The translations under genes and the position numbers were made by a program. Below, one piece after another: positions 25,569-38,000 of a DNA stretch of 64,000 nt. Location: assembly GCA_000226015.1 (NCBI GenBank), contig JH152821.1, positions 52,744-116,743 on the forward strand. The letters run 5' to 3'. This DNA comes from Mnemiopsis leidyi (lineage: Eukaryota > Ctenophora > Tentaculata > Lobata > Bolinopsidae). How positions within the stretch are numbered: the stretch's first letter is position 1; each line of letters begins with the position of its first letter. A model generated the notes under the pieces. The model searched no databases. It was not told where the DNA came from and saw only the letters and a program-made list of their open reading frames with translations.

Positions 25569-26354
25569 TCATCTCCAATTAAATAAGGAGCTAGTGTTTT
25601 CTCGTTTGGACGTTTCCAAATGGGACGCTAATAACTTTTGGGCCTCCAAATGATACGCCAGGGATTTCTGAGCTTCTAACTGGGTAGCCAGAGTTTTTTG
25701 CACCTCCAGTTGTGCAGTCAGTGCCTTTTGAACGTCGAGGGCAGAGCTCAGGGAAGAGAAATCCAGATGACTTGGGAGGGAGGTTTTTGGTGCCTCCGCT
25801 CTAGAATCGGCTGAGCAGGTGCTTGCTCTGCTCACTGCCAGGGCTTTTTGTTGGGACTCAAGCTGACTAGCAAATGTCCTCTGCAGTTCCATCTGAGAGA
25901 CCAGAGTCTTCTGAAGCTCCAGCTGGGAGGCGAGCGTCTTCTGGGCCTCCAGCTGAGTGGAGAGAGCAGTGAGGCTGAGTGTGGAGGCACCACATGTGCA
26001 GGCAAGCTGGGTGGGTGGACACCGGCAGTTCAACAGTCCGTTACTACCTGACGCGAGGTGGTTGAGGTGGCCCAGCTGGTACTGAGAGAGTTGTGTGGCC
26101 AGGTTTTGTTGGTACTTGAGTTGCAGAGAGGCTAGTTGAGCTGAGGCCTCCTCGGAGGTGGATGACACTGTGGAGGGAGAAGATTGCCCCTGAGTAGTGG
26201 AAGTAGGGGTGGGGGTGGGCGTGCTCGTTATCGGAGTGGTTCCGGTCGAGGACCCAGGGGAGGTTGGTGAGGGTCTTAGAGCCACAGGCATCACCAGGGG
26301 GGGTCTGAGCGCTTCCAGCGAGTTTAGCTGTTGTAGCTGCTGAGCTGTAAGTCC
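25569..26354 (-). CDS. SOX last exon: Ser/Thr-Pro region and decapeptide repeats
   Basis: Acceptor ctcgtttcag, 786 nt including the TGA stop. In order: a short QQLQQL stretch, a Ser/Thr/Pro-rich segment ([20 protein letters not shown]), a Gln/Leu stretch, a small Cys cluster ([13 protein letters not shown]), then about nine copies of a ten-residue unit of type [10 protein letters not shown] in two blocks (four, then five) separated by about 35 Ser/Ala-rich residues. SOX C-termini are often trans-activation regions, but I know no SOX with this repeat. Confidence 0.9.
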   Translation of the reverse strand, partial: GLTAQQLQQLNSLEALRPPLVMPVALRPSPTSPGSSTGTTPITSTPTPTPTSTTQGQSSPSTVSSTSEEASAQLASLQLKYQQNLATQLSQYQLGHLNHLASGSNGLLNCRCPPTQLACTCGASTLSLTALSTQLEAQKTLASQLELQKTLVSQMELQRTFASQLESQQKALAVSRASTCSADSRAEAPKTSLPSHLDFSSLSSALDVQKALTAQLEVQKTLATQLEAQKSLAYHLEAQKLLASHLETSKRENTSSLFNWR

Positions 26355-29300
26355 CTGAAACGAGAGAGCTTGTTAGTGTCTCATTTTTAATTGCGGTGTT
26401 TAAGTTTTAAACGGTAAATTCTACCGCTTGAACACTGAAACGATGTGCAGGCACAGTTTTAACTTGATAATCGTACTTTCGGATCAATGACCTGAAGTGT
26501 CTCTTAATCGTTCTGTTACTAAGGGGTCATCTGACTCTTGAAATGCTTCAAAGAGATAGTGTTACGGTGGCGCGATCCAGCAAAAGGCGTCTATAGTAAT
26601 TGTTTTATTAATCTTACTTCTCTATTATTATTTCATCTGGGACTTTATAAAGATAAAGTGGTAAAAGCTGGGCCGCTAGTTCAGAAGCTAGCTGTACAAT
26701 TCGTGGAACATTTACTCTAACTTGCCCAGACGCTGGTGTCATTATAACACTACAAAAAATCACCCATACATGATTAAAGCTAATTATATCACAATCCCAT
26801 GGCATATCCTTTGGTCCGAATCTTTGATGGAGGGAGCCTCCTTGAATAGATAATTTCACCGAATTAGCTAACAAATTGTTTTAATTTTGAACGGAATTAC
26901 AATGAACAATGGTTCAAAGGACCGTGGAGACTTAAGTCTGTGCCAAATAGTACTGTACAGTATTGTGAATAGCTCTCGTGACACAGAGTCTGAGGGGCTG
27001 TAACATAACTCTGAGGAGCAAGAATTATCCTGCTGACCAGTACCTGAGAGAGAGCGGTAGAGTAGGCAGCGTACGAGTTGGTCAGGATGTCCAGAGGGTT
27101 GCTGAGATGACCTTGCTTCCTCATTGCAGCCAGGTTCGAGAACAGACCAGGTGGACATAGGTTCAGAGACGGTCTGGACTCGTAGTGCTTTATCTGTTGG
27201 CGTCTTCTGGGTCGGTATTTGTAGCCTGGAAGGTTATAGAGTTACGTGGGGGACACATGAATATTGTACTGTGGGATACTTTAAATGCATTTTGTGGGAT
27301 GCTTAGATTATATTGAAAAGTATATCACTTACAATGTAGTGAGTAGTGACTAGTGAAGTTTATCACTTATAATGTATTGAGTAGTGAAGTTTATCACTTA
27401 GAATGTATTGAGTAGTGAAGTTTATCACTTAAAATGTATTGAGTAGTGAAGTTTACCACTTAAAATGTATTGAGTAGTGAAGTTTATCACTTATAATGTA
27501 TTGAGTAGTAAAGTTTATGACTTAAAATGTATTGAGTAGTGAAGTATGTCACTTAAAATGTATTGAGTAGTGGAGTTTATCGCTTATAATGTATTGAGTA
27601 GTGAAGTATATCACTTATAATGTATTGAGTAGTGATGTATTTTACTCAAGTGATATCTGAACATGAGGAATGAGGATTACATTTCTAGGGTAGTAATTAT
27701 TCATGTTTTAATATAATAAAGTTATAGAGTCTCTATGTTCTGCTACCTGGATGTTCCTCCATGTGTTGCGCCCTTAGTCGCTCTGCTTTTTCCACGAAGG
27801 GTCGCTTCTCATCTTCAGTAAGCAGTCTCCAGAGGTGCCCCAACATTTTGCTTAGCTCACTGAACAAGTTTACTTACGTTAGATAGTGTAAACAGCCACT
27901 ATTCTGTGTGACTTAGTTCATGAAATATGTGAATATGAATGAAACGTACACTTGGAAAGTTAGAAGACTACTATTACATACAGCATTTACTTTTAAAATC
28001 TGGATCTTTCTCTTAGCTTATTGGAAACTTAGGATGACCGAAAAATGATAAAGTACTTTGAAAGTAGACTCAGCGCTACACATGTTCCATGTTCAGAAAC
28101 TCTAAGATCGCCAACCGACTAACATGTTATGCAATTTTGTACTTTTCCTTTGTCCATTTTGGCTTTATTTGTCCTCATGGTGGTTGATGGATTGTATTTA
28201 GGGAAGATCGCAAATGTTCTTTTGGTAAGCATTGTATTTTAACAACTTGAGGCTACCTTAGGTAACAATTGCTATATTTATGTGACCATTAGGTTCATAA
28301 ATGGCATTTTTAACCTTTTAGTACTCGAAAAGATGTTGTCTTATGAAAGTGGTTATGGAGTCATTGAATACCCCTTATGAGGGCGAAGTTGCACTTATGA
28401 TACCAATCCGAGTGAGAAAATGTGCCTCTTTTAGTTCAACTATTATATATATATATATATGGGAAATTTTACAAAGACTAAGGAAGAACATTGGGTCTCA
28501 GCCTAGCTGGCTTATGTGATTTAAGTTTTGGAAAGTAGGTTCCGTCCAACGGCAATTGGCGGGCCCTAGTATTTAAGGTCCGGTTTACAAAGTCATTAAT
28601 GCCCCTTTGTTGCAGGTAAGTGGTTCCCTTTGTCAATAGAATTAGTTTGTTGTAAAGGGGATAAGTGGTAGGTTTGCTCCGCTCCTGACTGAGAGGTCTA
28701 AAGAAACGGGCACTGTGAGCGGAGTGTTTCCTAGTGGCGGCGTGTGTCCACGCGGGACTCTGGGAACCATTAACTATCACTTTCACAATGTTTGCAGCAC
28801 GTGCACCGAATAGAAAGGGCATTATTGGCAAAAAAGGAAGTTCTTGTTCTTAAGGCTTAACGAATATTGGCTAAGTGAAAACTTCATGGTATGCCTTTGG
28901 AAATTGAAAATTGTGTGTCTGATTGACTGACTGACTTGGACTGACTGACTGACTGACTTGGACTGACTGACTTGGACTGACTGACTTGGACTGACTGACT
29001 TGGACTGACTGACTGACTGACTGACTGACTGACTGACTGACTGACTGACTGACTGACTGACTGACTGACTGACTGACTGACTGACTGACTGACTGACTGA
29101 CTGACTGACTGACTGACTGACTGACTGACTGACTGACTGACTGACTNNNNNNNNNNTGACTGACTGACTGACTGACTGACTGACTGACTGACTGACTGAC
29201 TGACTGACTGACTGACTGACTGACTGACTGACTGACTGACTGACTGACTGACTGACTGACTGACTGACTGACTGACTGACTGACTGACTGACTGACCTGT

Positions 29301-29414
29301 TGTGTAGGTCCGGATGCTGATCTGCCAACTTCTTGCGTTCTATCTGTGACCACACCATAAAGGCGTTCATGGGTCTCTTCACATGGTAGGAGCGCTGTAT
29401 CTCTGGGAGTGTTC
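25569..29414 (-). CDS. SOX transcription factor (group E/F-like), 3' four exons
   Basis: Exons 29414-29297, 27859-27747, 27225-27044 and 26354-25569, all phase-matched. The HMG box has the SOX hallmark RPMNAFMVW, then [39 protein letters not shown] and YKYRPRRR. The SOX HMG box bends DNA at ATTGT-type sites; the protein would act in the nucleus. KLADQ.P.LHN and LWRLL point to group E (Sox8/9/10), while PDLHN, SKMLG and QHM..HP point to group F; MVWSQIER is more group-C-like. The box is split by two introns. The N-terminal exon(s) and start codon were not found: the first exon here begins in phase 1. The C-terminal half is low-complexity with a ten-residue repeat. I infer a developmental regulator; orthology is unsettled. 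Confidence 0.9.
27044..27225 (-). CDS. SOX exon: end of HMG box and post-box
   Basis: Acceptor accttccag, donor TCTCAG|gtactg (phase 1-0). Begins by completing [16 protein letters not shown], the basic C-terminal tail of the HMG box (nuclear localisation signal), then a Leu/Pro and Asn/Tyr/Ala region that I do not recognise. Confidence 0.92.
27319..27640. repeat. 31-bp minisatellite in SOX intron
   Basis: About ten copies of a unit containing TTTATCACTTATAATGTATT and GAGTAGTGAAG, in the intron that interrupts the end of the HMG box. Copies differ at single bases. Confidence 0.9.
27747..27859 (-). CDS. SOX exon: middle of HMG box
   Basis: Acceptor cttgttcag, donor CCAG|gtagca (phase 2-1). 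Encodes [20 protein letters not shown] and [18 protein letters not shown], i.e. helices 2 and 3 of the HMG box. All core residues for folding are present. Confidence 0.95.
28440..28460. repeat. Short (AT)n run in SOX intron
   Basis: Simple dinucleotide run. The GC-richer stretch just after (28478-28831) stays open for 117 codons on the minus strand but has no splice context and no recognisable domain; it could equally be a conserved intronic element. Confidence 0.7.
28919..29296. repeat. (CTGA)n / (GTCA)n microsatellite with gap
   Basis: Almost pure tetranucleotide array, with a more complex left edge (GACTTGGACTGACT units, 28919-29005) and 10 N at 29147-29156. On the gene strand it starts exactly at the splice donor of the first HMG exon. 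Its open frames (Ser-Val-Ser-Gln repeats) are by-products. Confidence 0.97.
29297..29414 (-). CDS. SOX exon: start of HMG box
   Basis: Acceptor gtttcgtcacacag, donor AACAG|gtcagt (phase 1-2). Encodes [20 protein letters not shown] and [13 protein letters not shown], the N-terminal strand and helix 1 of the HMG box including the SOX signature. The donor is the first unit of the (GTCA)n array. The exon upstream of 29414 is missing, so no start codon is called. Confidence 0.95.
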
Positions 29415-31880
29415 CTGTGTGACGAAACATAAACATGACTAAAAACCAGCGGTGCTTACTAGGGTTTACTCTCATCATTTTTGCTCCTAAAGTCCGCCAA
29501 CTTACAATATAATATTTAGCGATGATCTCTCTAATATTCATTAAATTTGCATCGCACCTTATCAGTTGTGCTCATTTTATCAAATAAAGCGCGTTGATTT
29601 AAGGCTCATTGTTATCGAAAAGAGTTGTCCATCTGAATGAGATTAGCCACGATTGTCCTTTGTTGCAATATATTGTTCTCAAAATGAATTAAGTATCTCG
29701 AAATTTGACCCCTGACCACTTGATTTGACTCGACTATAATATTGTGGGCAATTTGAAGAAATATCGGGGTGGAGATAGTGGCCAATCGACGCACGTCACA
29801 AAAAAGGTCTTCACGGTAACTGCTGTTTTGATCGCAACGTGCAAATATTTTGTCATTCCAGCTTAAAAAGTTCCAAAGTTTTTTATACCAAGTTTTACGC
29901 AGTTCTAATTATCAAAATGTTTATTTCTAGCTCTATAGGTGGGATAACTGTGACTATCTCGCATGTTCGATCACTTAAAATGGCAAATATTTCTAACCTC
30001 AGTATCTACCGCCGTTTTGAGTTAAATTGATGCAACATTTTAACGGAGGAGGAACATAAGGATTATGGAATGCCCAGGAAAAATATTAATTTACAATTGT
30101 GAGGTGTTGCAAAGCTAAGGTCAATTTTCTTATTTTGTCGAGGAACGATTTAATTAACAAAATTTGAAATCAGCGTATCGGTTATTATCTTTAAAGAGGT
30201 GTCAATTCCTTTTCCATTGTAAAGCGGCTCTCCTTAATAACTTAATGTTTATCGTCACTTTCGATAATCAAGCGGAAAGCAACGACAATTTTATGAAATT
30301 TACGAAACCCGGCCGTGCTGGCTGCTCACCGTGAACGATATGTGCTGTGTGGGAGAGTGTTTCAATGTAATGAGACGCATTAAGTGCTTTTGAGTACATA
30401 TCACCACCCTCTAGCTTTTAGCGAACAATATACAAAAAAGTTGGCACTTTTGTAATATCATTATCACTTAGGAGGTGGAGTGAGATTTGCCGTACGGCCT
30501 TTTGTTAGGTTGCAAAATGTTGCATTTTACTGCCTGGTCGAGCCGCTGGTCGCTCACAGCTACCTTCAATTAAATGTCCGCCTTTGTTTTGCACCGTGAA
30601 CATGAATGGTGCAAATTAACTTAGGCACTAAGTCCCACTTTTAGCAAAGAGCTTTTAATGAAAGGGAAGAAAGGCGGCATTTTAAAAAAGATATCCTGAC
30701 AATGTTGATTTCTATTACCGGGCAGGTAGTCGGCCGACCCGAGGTCTTAAGTTCCGGGGAGGACCGCTCCAAAGTTCCAGTTTATTGGCTACCCTTCAAA
30801 CATATCTAACCGTTCACCACAATGCATGTTGCTCAAAGAAATCGGCTCCCTTGTTGTAACTTCAATGTTGGGGCTGCACAATTAAAACTAATTTCAATAT
30901 AATCTCTCTCTGAAGTGAGTGACTTTGTAACAGACCATTGAGCTATTAGCAGGACTAGCCCCTAATTAGTCCCATTATTATTACTCAACTGTTTACTGCA
31001 CGATCTCCGGACAACAAATAGCACAATAGGTAGAGAGTAATGAGTGCCCGTCTATTTTAAACTCCTCACTAATAACCCACAATTCACCCTCAAGGTCGTC
31101 TAAAAGAGGACTATAATGGGGGTTTTCTCGACTTTATTATCCAGTCGATACCAGGTGAGAGCCCCTAAAACTGCGAATATCAGTTGATTATCCAGATTCC
31201 AGTAGTACACATTAGGGGCCACAATGGATGTTTGATCAGTCTCCAAAATTTAATGCGTCCTATATGGGTGGTTTATATTGCCAGGCTCGCTTCGTTTTGT
31301 GGGAATTTCTTTGTCCACCTCATGGAAGAAGTCGGGACTTATTGTCGGGCCGGGCAGATCCTACCCCTTCCTATGGTTTAGATTACTTTAACTTAGTACA
31401 ACTGCATTGTTCAGAGTTGCTAGGTGTAAAGTACTACCCCACTGTACGATTGTTCGTAACGACATATGGTGCGGTTGTTTAAAATTCTACACAATTTTAT
31501 ATCTCTGTACGAGGGGCTAGGTGCTACATTGTAGATTTCTCTCTGGAGTCACGTTGGGCAGATTCAGTTCTTGAAAAAATGCCTGGACGAGTTTTTGTGC
31601 AGGAAAAGGCGGAGACAGCGGGTTTTCAAAAAAAAACAATGAGCGAATGATCGATAGTATAACAATGACATTCAGCGGAGAAGGCATAAAGAAAATAAAA
31701 AACGGTAAATCGTTTCCTACAAATAAAAACGGGAGCATGTCGCAGTGAAATGTCCCTACTCGTACTTGCAAGATAAATTTCAAACCTGATTTATCGTCGA
31801 TGATCATGTTTCCAAAGGGAGATCTTTGTTGATCCGCAATACTGACTTCGGCTAGAAACAATGACGGATTAGACTTAGAG
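29415..31880. other. SOX upstream region or first intron; no exon recognised
   Basis: Should contain or adjoin the missing SOX 5' exon(s). A minus-strand TATAAAAAA at 29887-29879 is a possible promoter but lacks a clear initiator. No coding exon with the required phase-1 end was found. No repeats apart from short runs. Confidence 0.45.
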
Positions 31881-31883
31881 TCG

Positions 31884-32011
31884 TATAAAAATAGGGGCAC
31901 GCACGTAGCACACCCAGTGTGTATACAACAATAGTACAAGAATATTCATGAATCGTGTGACGCGTTGACAAGCGTCAACAGCTTTTGAACGTGAAAACAA
32001 CTAACAAACGG
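31884..32011 (+). promoter_or_regulatory. Candidate distal promoter and noncoding first exon
   Basis: TATAAAAA at 31884-31891, a plausible start near 31915, then about 97 nt ending in a consensus donor (CGG|gtaagta at 32012). The only ATG in the exon opens a seven-codon frame. This looks like a 5' UTR exon of a rightward transcript or a long noncoding RNA. Sequence evidence only. Confidence 0.35.
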
Positions 32012-35000
32012 GTAAGTAACAATTACTATTATGAGTTGGAGATAAAGTCGAGTGTTACGTAAAATTTGACCTAGGTCGGGTGCGACATTTTTATGATTTT
32101 ATGCCAAGGATGAGATGACTTCTCAAAATGAATACTGTAATTTTCATTAACGCGTTGCGTGCATCGTATTAAAATCAATATCGACGATAAGGTGTTTGAA
32201 AATTAGTATTGATTTTAACAACAGTGGCCGATAACGTAGGAAACCAGAATATTCGTGATACTAATTTGATAATCAGGCTAATTGAATAAACGAAATGTTT
32301 CCTTCGAGTAGAGGAGGTGGTGGCACTGTTCGAAAGAAACATGACACATTGTGAAAATTAGACCTCATCTTATCAGGTTTTATCCAATAATTTGAACAAA
32401 TTAGCATGGAATCAGTAGGGGGTGATGATGGACAGCATAACTCATAGTATCAAAGATATTGAACTGCGTTAAACAACCCATTTTGTGTCAATTCCCTTCT
32501 ACCCCAGGTCGTTAAAGTTTTTATCGGTTATGAACGGCTGTTGAGAGGCTTCCCCGTAACAAGTGCAGATAAGTGCTAAACCTCATTCCTGAAAGAACTG
32601 AAAGAACTGACACCTTCAGCTGCTGAGAAGGTGGCCCTTTGATCGCCCATTACTTTTATTGGCGATGATAGAAGCAAAGTGTTTTGATAGAGGCGCTTGG
32701 CTCATGTACACTCGGAGAAAATTGAAAGAAGTGACAAAGATCAGTCTCCCTGTGTAGAACATGGCTTTGTCGGCTGCTGGAGACATAATGAAAGGATTTT
32801 CATTGTCTGTAATGGACCCCTCAGACCCTTAAGACGAGCTGGCCCGCCCTGTTGGTGGTAATTGGAAGTATAACGTAACACCAGATCAGATGTGATGACC
32901 GCTCCCCGGGAGACGTAAAAAACAGAACTCTTACTGTCAGAGTTATTCAAATACAGAACTTAGACATGGAATTTTGCAGGTATGCCAGCGGTAGAGCAGC
33001 TGATAAGCAGAGTTTTCCTCACTTTCTGGGTTGCAACTAAATTAGGAATCTAACAAAACCCCAGGGATGAATCGGGCACTGCTCACTCTGAGGGTTGAAA
33101 ACGGCTAAGTGTTCCTGACAATTAAGGTCACGGTGCGATACTTGGAAGAAGATTTGAAGTTAAACCACGTGTTGCGGTATCACTGCGCGATCCAAACCGT
33201 ATCAAACCACGTAACAGGTTTACCTCCCTATGTTAGATTATGGGTACAATGCTAGTCAACTTTCTTAGCTAAGTCTTTAATACTTTACTGATCAAACCGC
33301 AAAATTTACTGGTCAACTGGCTTACTAGCTCAAAGTATAAATACCCATTTACGCATTAAATCTTATGTTCGACCAACTTAGTGATAATGAAGCAAGATTG
33401 ATGAAATCAAATCAAGATCTTGGGAGCACGGGGGTCGTAGATATTTAGACAGCTAAGTAATGCAGTCAAAAACTCAAAGGAACTTCCATAAGAAACGCAG
33501 ATTGGGCTGATCTCTGGCAGCTAAGCAACGTATCTCGAAGCTCCGCTTAAGACAACATAAAAGCTTTGCGCCGTGCCAGCAACAAAGACCATCAAAGATT
33601 ATGACTGTGGTACGTTAGTTATTTATTATTCGGGTCATTAACTGGATACTCTTCCACAATGGTACATTCCTAGAGAGGGAACAATGAAAACAAAAGGACG
33701 GTGCCGCCTACCTGTCCCTCCGAGGTTAAAGGACCACTAAACAAGACCTACTCGTCTCAAGAAACTCATAACCCTGCAATGTTCATGTACACCGAGGCAC
33801 TGCAAGATCAACAGAGCTCGTACAATGACAATTTGGTCACTAAATTGCAATTGTTTCGGATTGAACGCCTTTGTTATTACAGTCTAATGATTGCGATGGA
33901 AACAAAACAAATGGTAACATTATATACCTAGATCAGACTACAATGTCACAATGTAACAAATACAATGAAACGGAACTGGTCGGCGGTTGCGAGGGGGAAA
34001 TGCCAGAGAAGCGGGGGCCGGCAAGCCGTTAAACCTGGCGCACAGACACACACATTGCACAATACTCAACACTCGTGATTTAATGCTTCACCCCCTGACG
34101 ATTCGTGTGGGTCGCGAAACTCATGAAAAACTCTTAGCAATATTGTTTTTGTCGGTGTCTATTAGAGCCATAAAGACGGTGGTAGTCAGGTGGCCAATCA
34201 TACAATATACCACTTTTTGTCCTTTTGTCTTTTAAACAATGCAGACCGCGCCGCATTGAATACCATTCACCGTTTGATGATTACAATTTATATGCAACCC
34301 GATACTCGTTCCTCCTTGCCATTAGCTGAGTTTTAGTTCAATAGCCTTGTTTAATAATTGAATAATAGCATTCGGATAACTGTTCCTGACTCAGTGGATT
34401 TAGAACGATAAAACATGTGCAGAACAGAAAGTTTCGGGGCAATATCGGGGGTTGAAAAGGGGGGGGAGGTCCCGTGAAAATAAGTGCTAGAAGTGGTGGG
34501 AAGCACCTTCCTCGGAAGTGTAGATCCTCAGCAGGTCCCGCGAAGGGCAGTGACGAGGTCTTTAGCTATTAACAGTAGGTACAAAGGGCCCGACAATACA
34601 CCACTCACAATGTGTCCTTCGGGGTAGAGAGAGAGAGAGATGCTAGTCTCCCTCCCCGGCTAGTTACCTAGATCCGTTTAACATTACCGGTTGGCAAACT
34701 ATTGTCATAATGAGAGTGCTGCGCCCGCCACTAGCACTGATAAAACAAGTAGGGCCATTATCCATTGTTCGTCAAATTGGCATTAATCTTTCACCAATAC
34801 TGCCGGCATGGACACCTGTTCTGGCTGGCATACCCCCTCTATCTTATGCAGATTTAATCTACGTCGGCGTGAAATTGGATAGGCTTTGCAAACAATTGAC
34901 AATATGATTAAGTCGTGTGTACAAAAAACAAGTTGGTTCTGTTGGTTTTGGGACCGCTTGCACCTGACTGAAGGTGCTCATGAACAACATCTGCTATCCT

Positions 35001-38000
35001 ATTGGGTACCTTTCAGTGTTCACGGGCTTTGTTTTGCAATTAAACAACAACAAAAATAACCACATGAGTAATGGGCATACTAAACTGCTGGCGTGATAGT
35101 TAAGGATGAAGACGAAAGGAAGACAAAGATTTGATTCGAAGTGCAGGTCGCAACGCGTGCGATAAAACCAGAGAAATGCCTATAAGACAAACTGAAATGC
35201 GAGCTTCGTTTCCAGTCCCCGTAACAAGGCGACTGTAACAAGTTGACAGGCTGGAGACACAGAAAACATAGGAAAACCGCTCTTCGCACCACTCAGCAGC
35301 GACTCGCTGAGAATTTGGTCCATGCTACTTAATGTACAGTTTAGCAAAGAGAAAGGCAGCAAGTGGTGGGCTACTCAGCCGTCAGCTCTATCAACCAATA
35401 CTAAATGTTACAGCCTTGAAACAAGATCAAAGCTCCAGAGAGCTGAGAAATTTGATTAAACGCTTTAAGCGGTATTTTCTTTTGTCCAAAAGTCGCGTTA
35501 ACAGCTTTAACTTATCATACAAATATGACTTGTGGCTATTGAACTGACGCGCTTGCTCTTTCTGGCCTACTGTGAACCAAAGTTCAAAGGTGTCTTGGTT
35601 GAGTAGGTGAGAACAATTTTCTACTCTACCCCGATTGCCGCAAAATATTTAACTAGCAAATTATGGTGCGGAACAAAGCCGTGTTAAGGACCAAATACAA
35701 ATATGATTAATATACGTCCCGCAGGCTAATCAGTGACAATAGGAGTGAAAATTTTAATGGTTTCTTATCAGCAAGTTCGGTAACATGCCCTTAATTTAAT
35801 ATTTGATTCAAAGGGATTGCCAGTTAGTTGGATTCGGCAGTTCTATTCTGTGCGAAGTGGCGTTCATTTTAACTTGCGCCTCCTTTGTCTGGCGCCCCTG
35901 CTTTCAACCGAGGGCATGGTACAGAGTTTTTAATATTTTCAGGTTCCAGCCAGGTCTTCAAAATTTTGAAACTCTAGACAACATTTCAAATCAACCGTCC
36001 GTGCCCGACAAAAATCCAGCATCCGAGTGTTTCAAATTAGAAAAGTGGGCTGTCAAGATAACACGTTCGTTACCTTCAGTCGACTGAGCTAAAGCACTCA
36101 AGAGAGCGCAATATTACTCTACAACACGAAAACTGGAAAACTAATTTAGCTAGTGAAGTGATCAAACAGACTCTTTTCATGATGAGCGAACAATAGAATA
36201 AAACGTGTAAACAGGGCTATTAACGCATTGAGCTGCGTATTATGTACGAGAAGACCAAGCTAAAGACTGTATTGACCATTGTCACGTTTTTAGCGTTACA
36301 AAATGGTGATGGAAAGAAAGTCCATCGAGGCTTTGTGAACGGGTGAAGGGAGGGAGCCACTACGAATCTCCTCGATGAACCACAAACAAAGGGAAATATA
36401 TTATTTATACACGGGAGCTGACTTAATGGTCACCGTATTGTTCAACGATCGAAAGTTAGGCATCTTTTGTGGTTACGAATCCGAGCAGATGCGACCACAA
36501 TCACTCTACCAACGGTCATCTTTGCAGGGGCTTTGTACCGCCTGCATTGTATTTACAAAAATACTTCTAATTCGCCTGGACCCTCACTTTGTGATGGACA
36601 AAGGATAATCTTCTCAGAGGTTTTATAACAAACATTAGGTTACCTTAAGATCGATTGTTACGGGCATATAAGTGCATCACAATTATTGTGGTTAAATGCA
36701 CTGGATTTTTGCATGCGAAATATCAAACGAAAAGACAGTAATCTTTAAGTGCTGCTATTATTTCATGGCCAAACAATAAGCTTTGATGATGGATATGACG
36801 ATGCAGGTTTTAGCTATAGTAATAGCTACCGTAGCCCCTAAAAGTTCGATTATTAATTTAAATCAGATGATCAAAATGGACTCCGGCTGCGAAAGAATAT
36901 CTTATTGAAACTTTTATATTTCTCATTCACAAAAGATCATATCTGACAGAGTGACGGTGTCATATTCTCTATATTTGATTCGGAGGTTCCCTCTAAATTC
37001 ATGAGAGTCTCTCAATTGTACCATCAACCATTAATGTCTGAACAAAAAAGCCTAGAGGCCCGCCGAAGGATACAATTACAAATGCAGCGTTGAAAAATCT
37101 CGAAGGCTTGCCGACATCGTACCCTTGATGATATAGAGACTCTTTTGTTTGGTAAAAGTAGCTACTGACAAAGGCTTCTTTGTTCACAATGGATCAAAGT
37201 CTCTGAAAAGCTGTACTGCACGTTAGAAAAGTACACTGTTCGACGATTATGCAATAGAAAAATCCATTTACACTTTAAAAAGAGAAATAGTTATTTTATT
37301 TTGCGTTTTCATGAGCGCCATAAACAATCCTCCAGAAAAATATAAAATTGAATCGATAAAGAAATAAGAGCGAAGTTTACTGATTAAACGGTGCGTTTAA
37401 TTATCGTCAAACTAATGCAAAAGTGTGCAAGTTTGCGGTCGCCAAATGTTCCGTATAGGAACCCTGAACCATGGGGCTAGGCTTTACCAGATCGGCAGGT
37501 CTCTCTTTATCGGCCTGGCTAGTTCATCGCTGACTTTGATGTGACTCATGATTGGCTAAACAGTTCACTTCCAATCAGCTGCACTTCAGGCCAACCTTGT
37601 CTCCTTGATCATTGTCCCAAACAAAAGAGTTGTTGCCCCCTTTTCTAATTAGTTACTCAATGCCAGTGCCGAATCAAACAGCTCCTAACAATCCGTCAGC
37701 GTCACTTGTTTAGGCAGTTCCGTGTAAGATCCGAACATTGCCTCTGAGAGCGGCATTAGTTCAGAGGGTCCAACAGGGATCATTGTCCATAACTGGAACT
37801 GCAGCCCTCTCCGAACATTGACCAGTGCTTTCTCCAGACAAAACCTAGGCTAGGTGGAAGTAATGAATTAGATAGGGGGCTCCAGGGTAATCTATCCGAG
37901 ATGCAGCGGCGCCTCCATTCTTGTTATATGTGGTGCTGCCACCCCTTTCTAGAGTTACTGTCACGGTGCGGCCCTGTACAGTGTCTTCTAATGGAAATCG

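Noticed and set aside
28478-28831. 117-codon frame in the SOX intron
   Set aside because: No splice context or recognisable motif; length is compatible with chance.
28822-29541. 239- and 160-codon Ser-Val-Ser-Gln frames reading through the SOX exon
   Set aside because: Reading through the microsatellite. The normal donor at 29297 with a matching next exon explains the gene.
31517-31939. 140-codon minus-strand frame as missing SOX first exon
   Set aside because: Hydrophobic, low-quality sequence and no phase-1 donor linking it to 29414.
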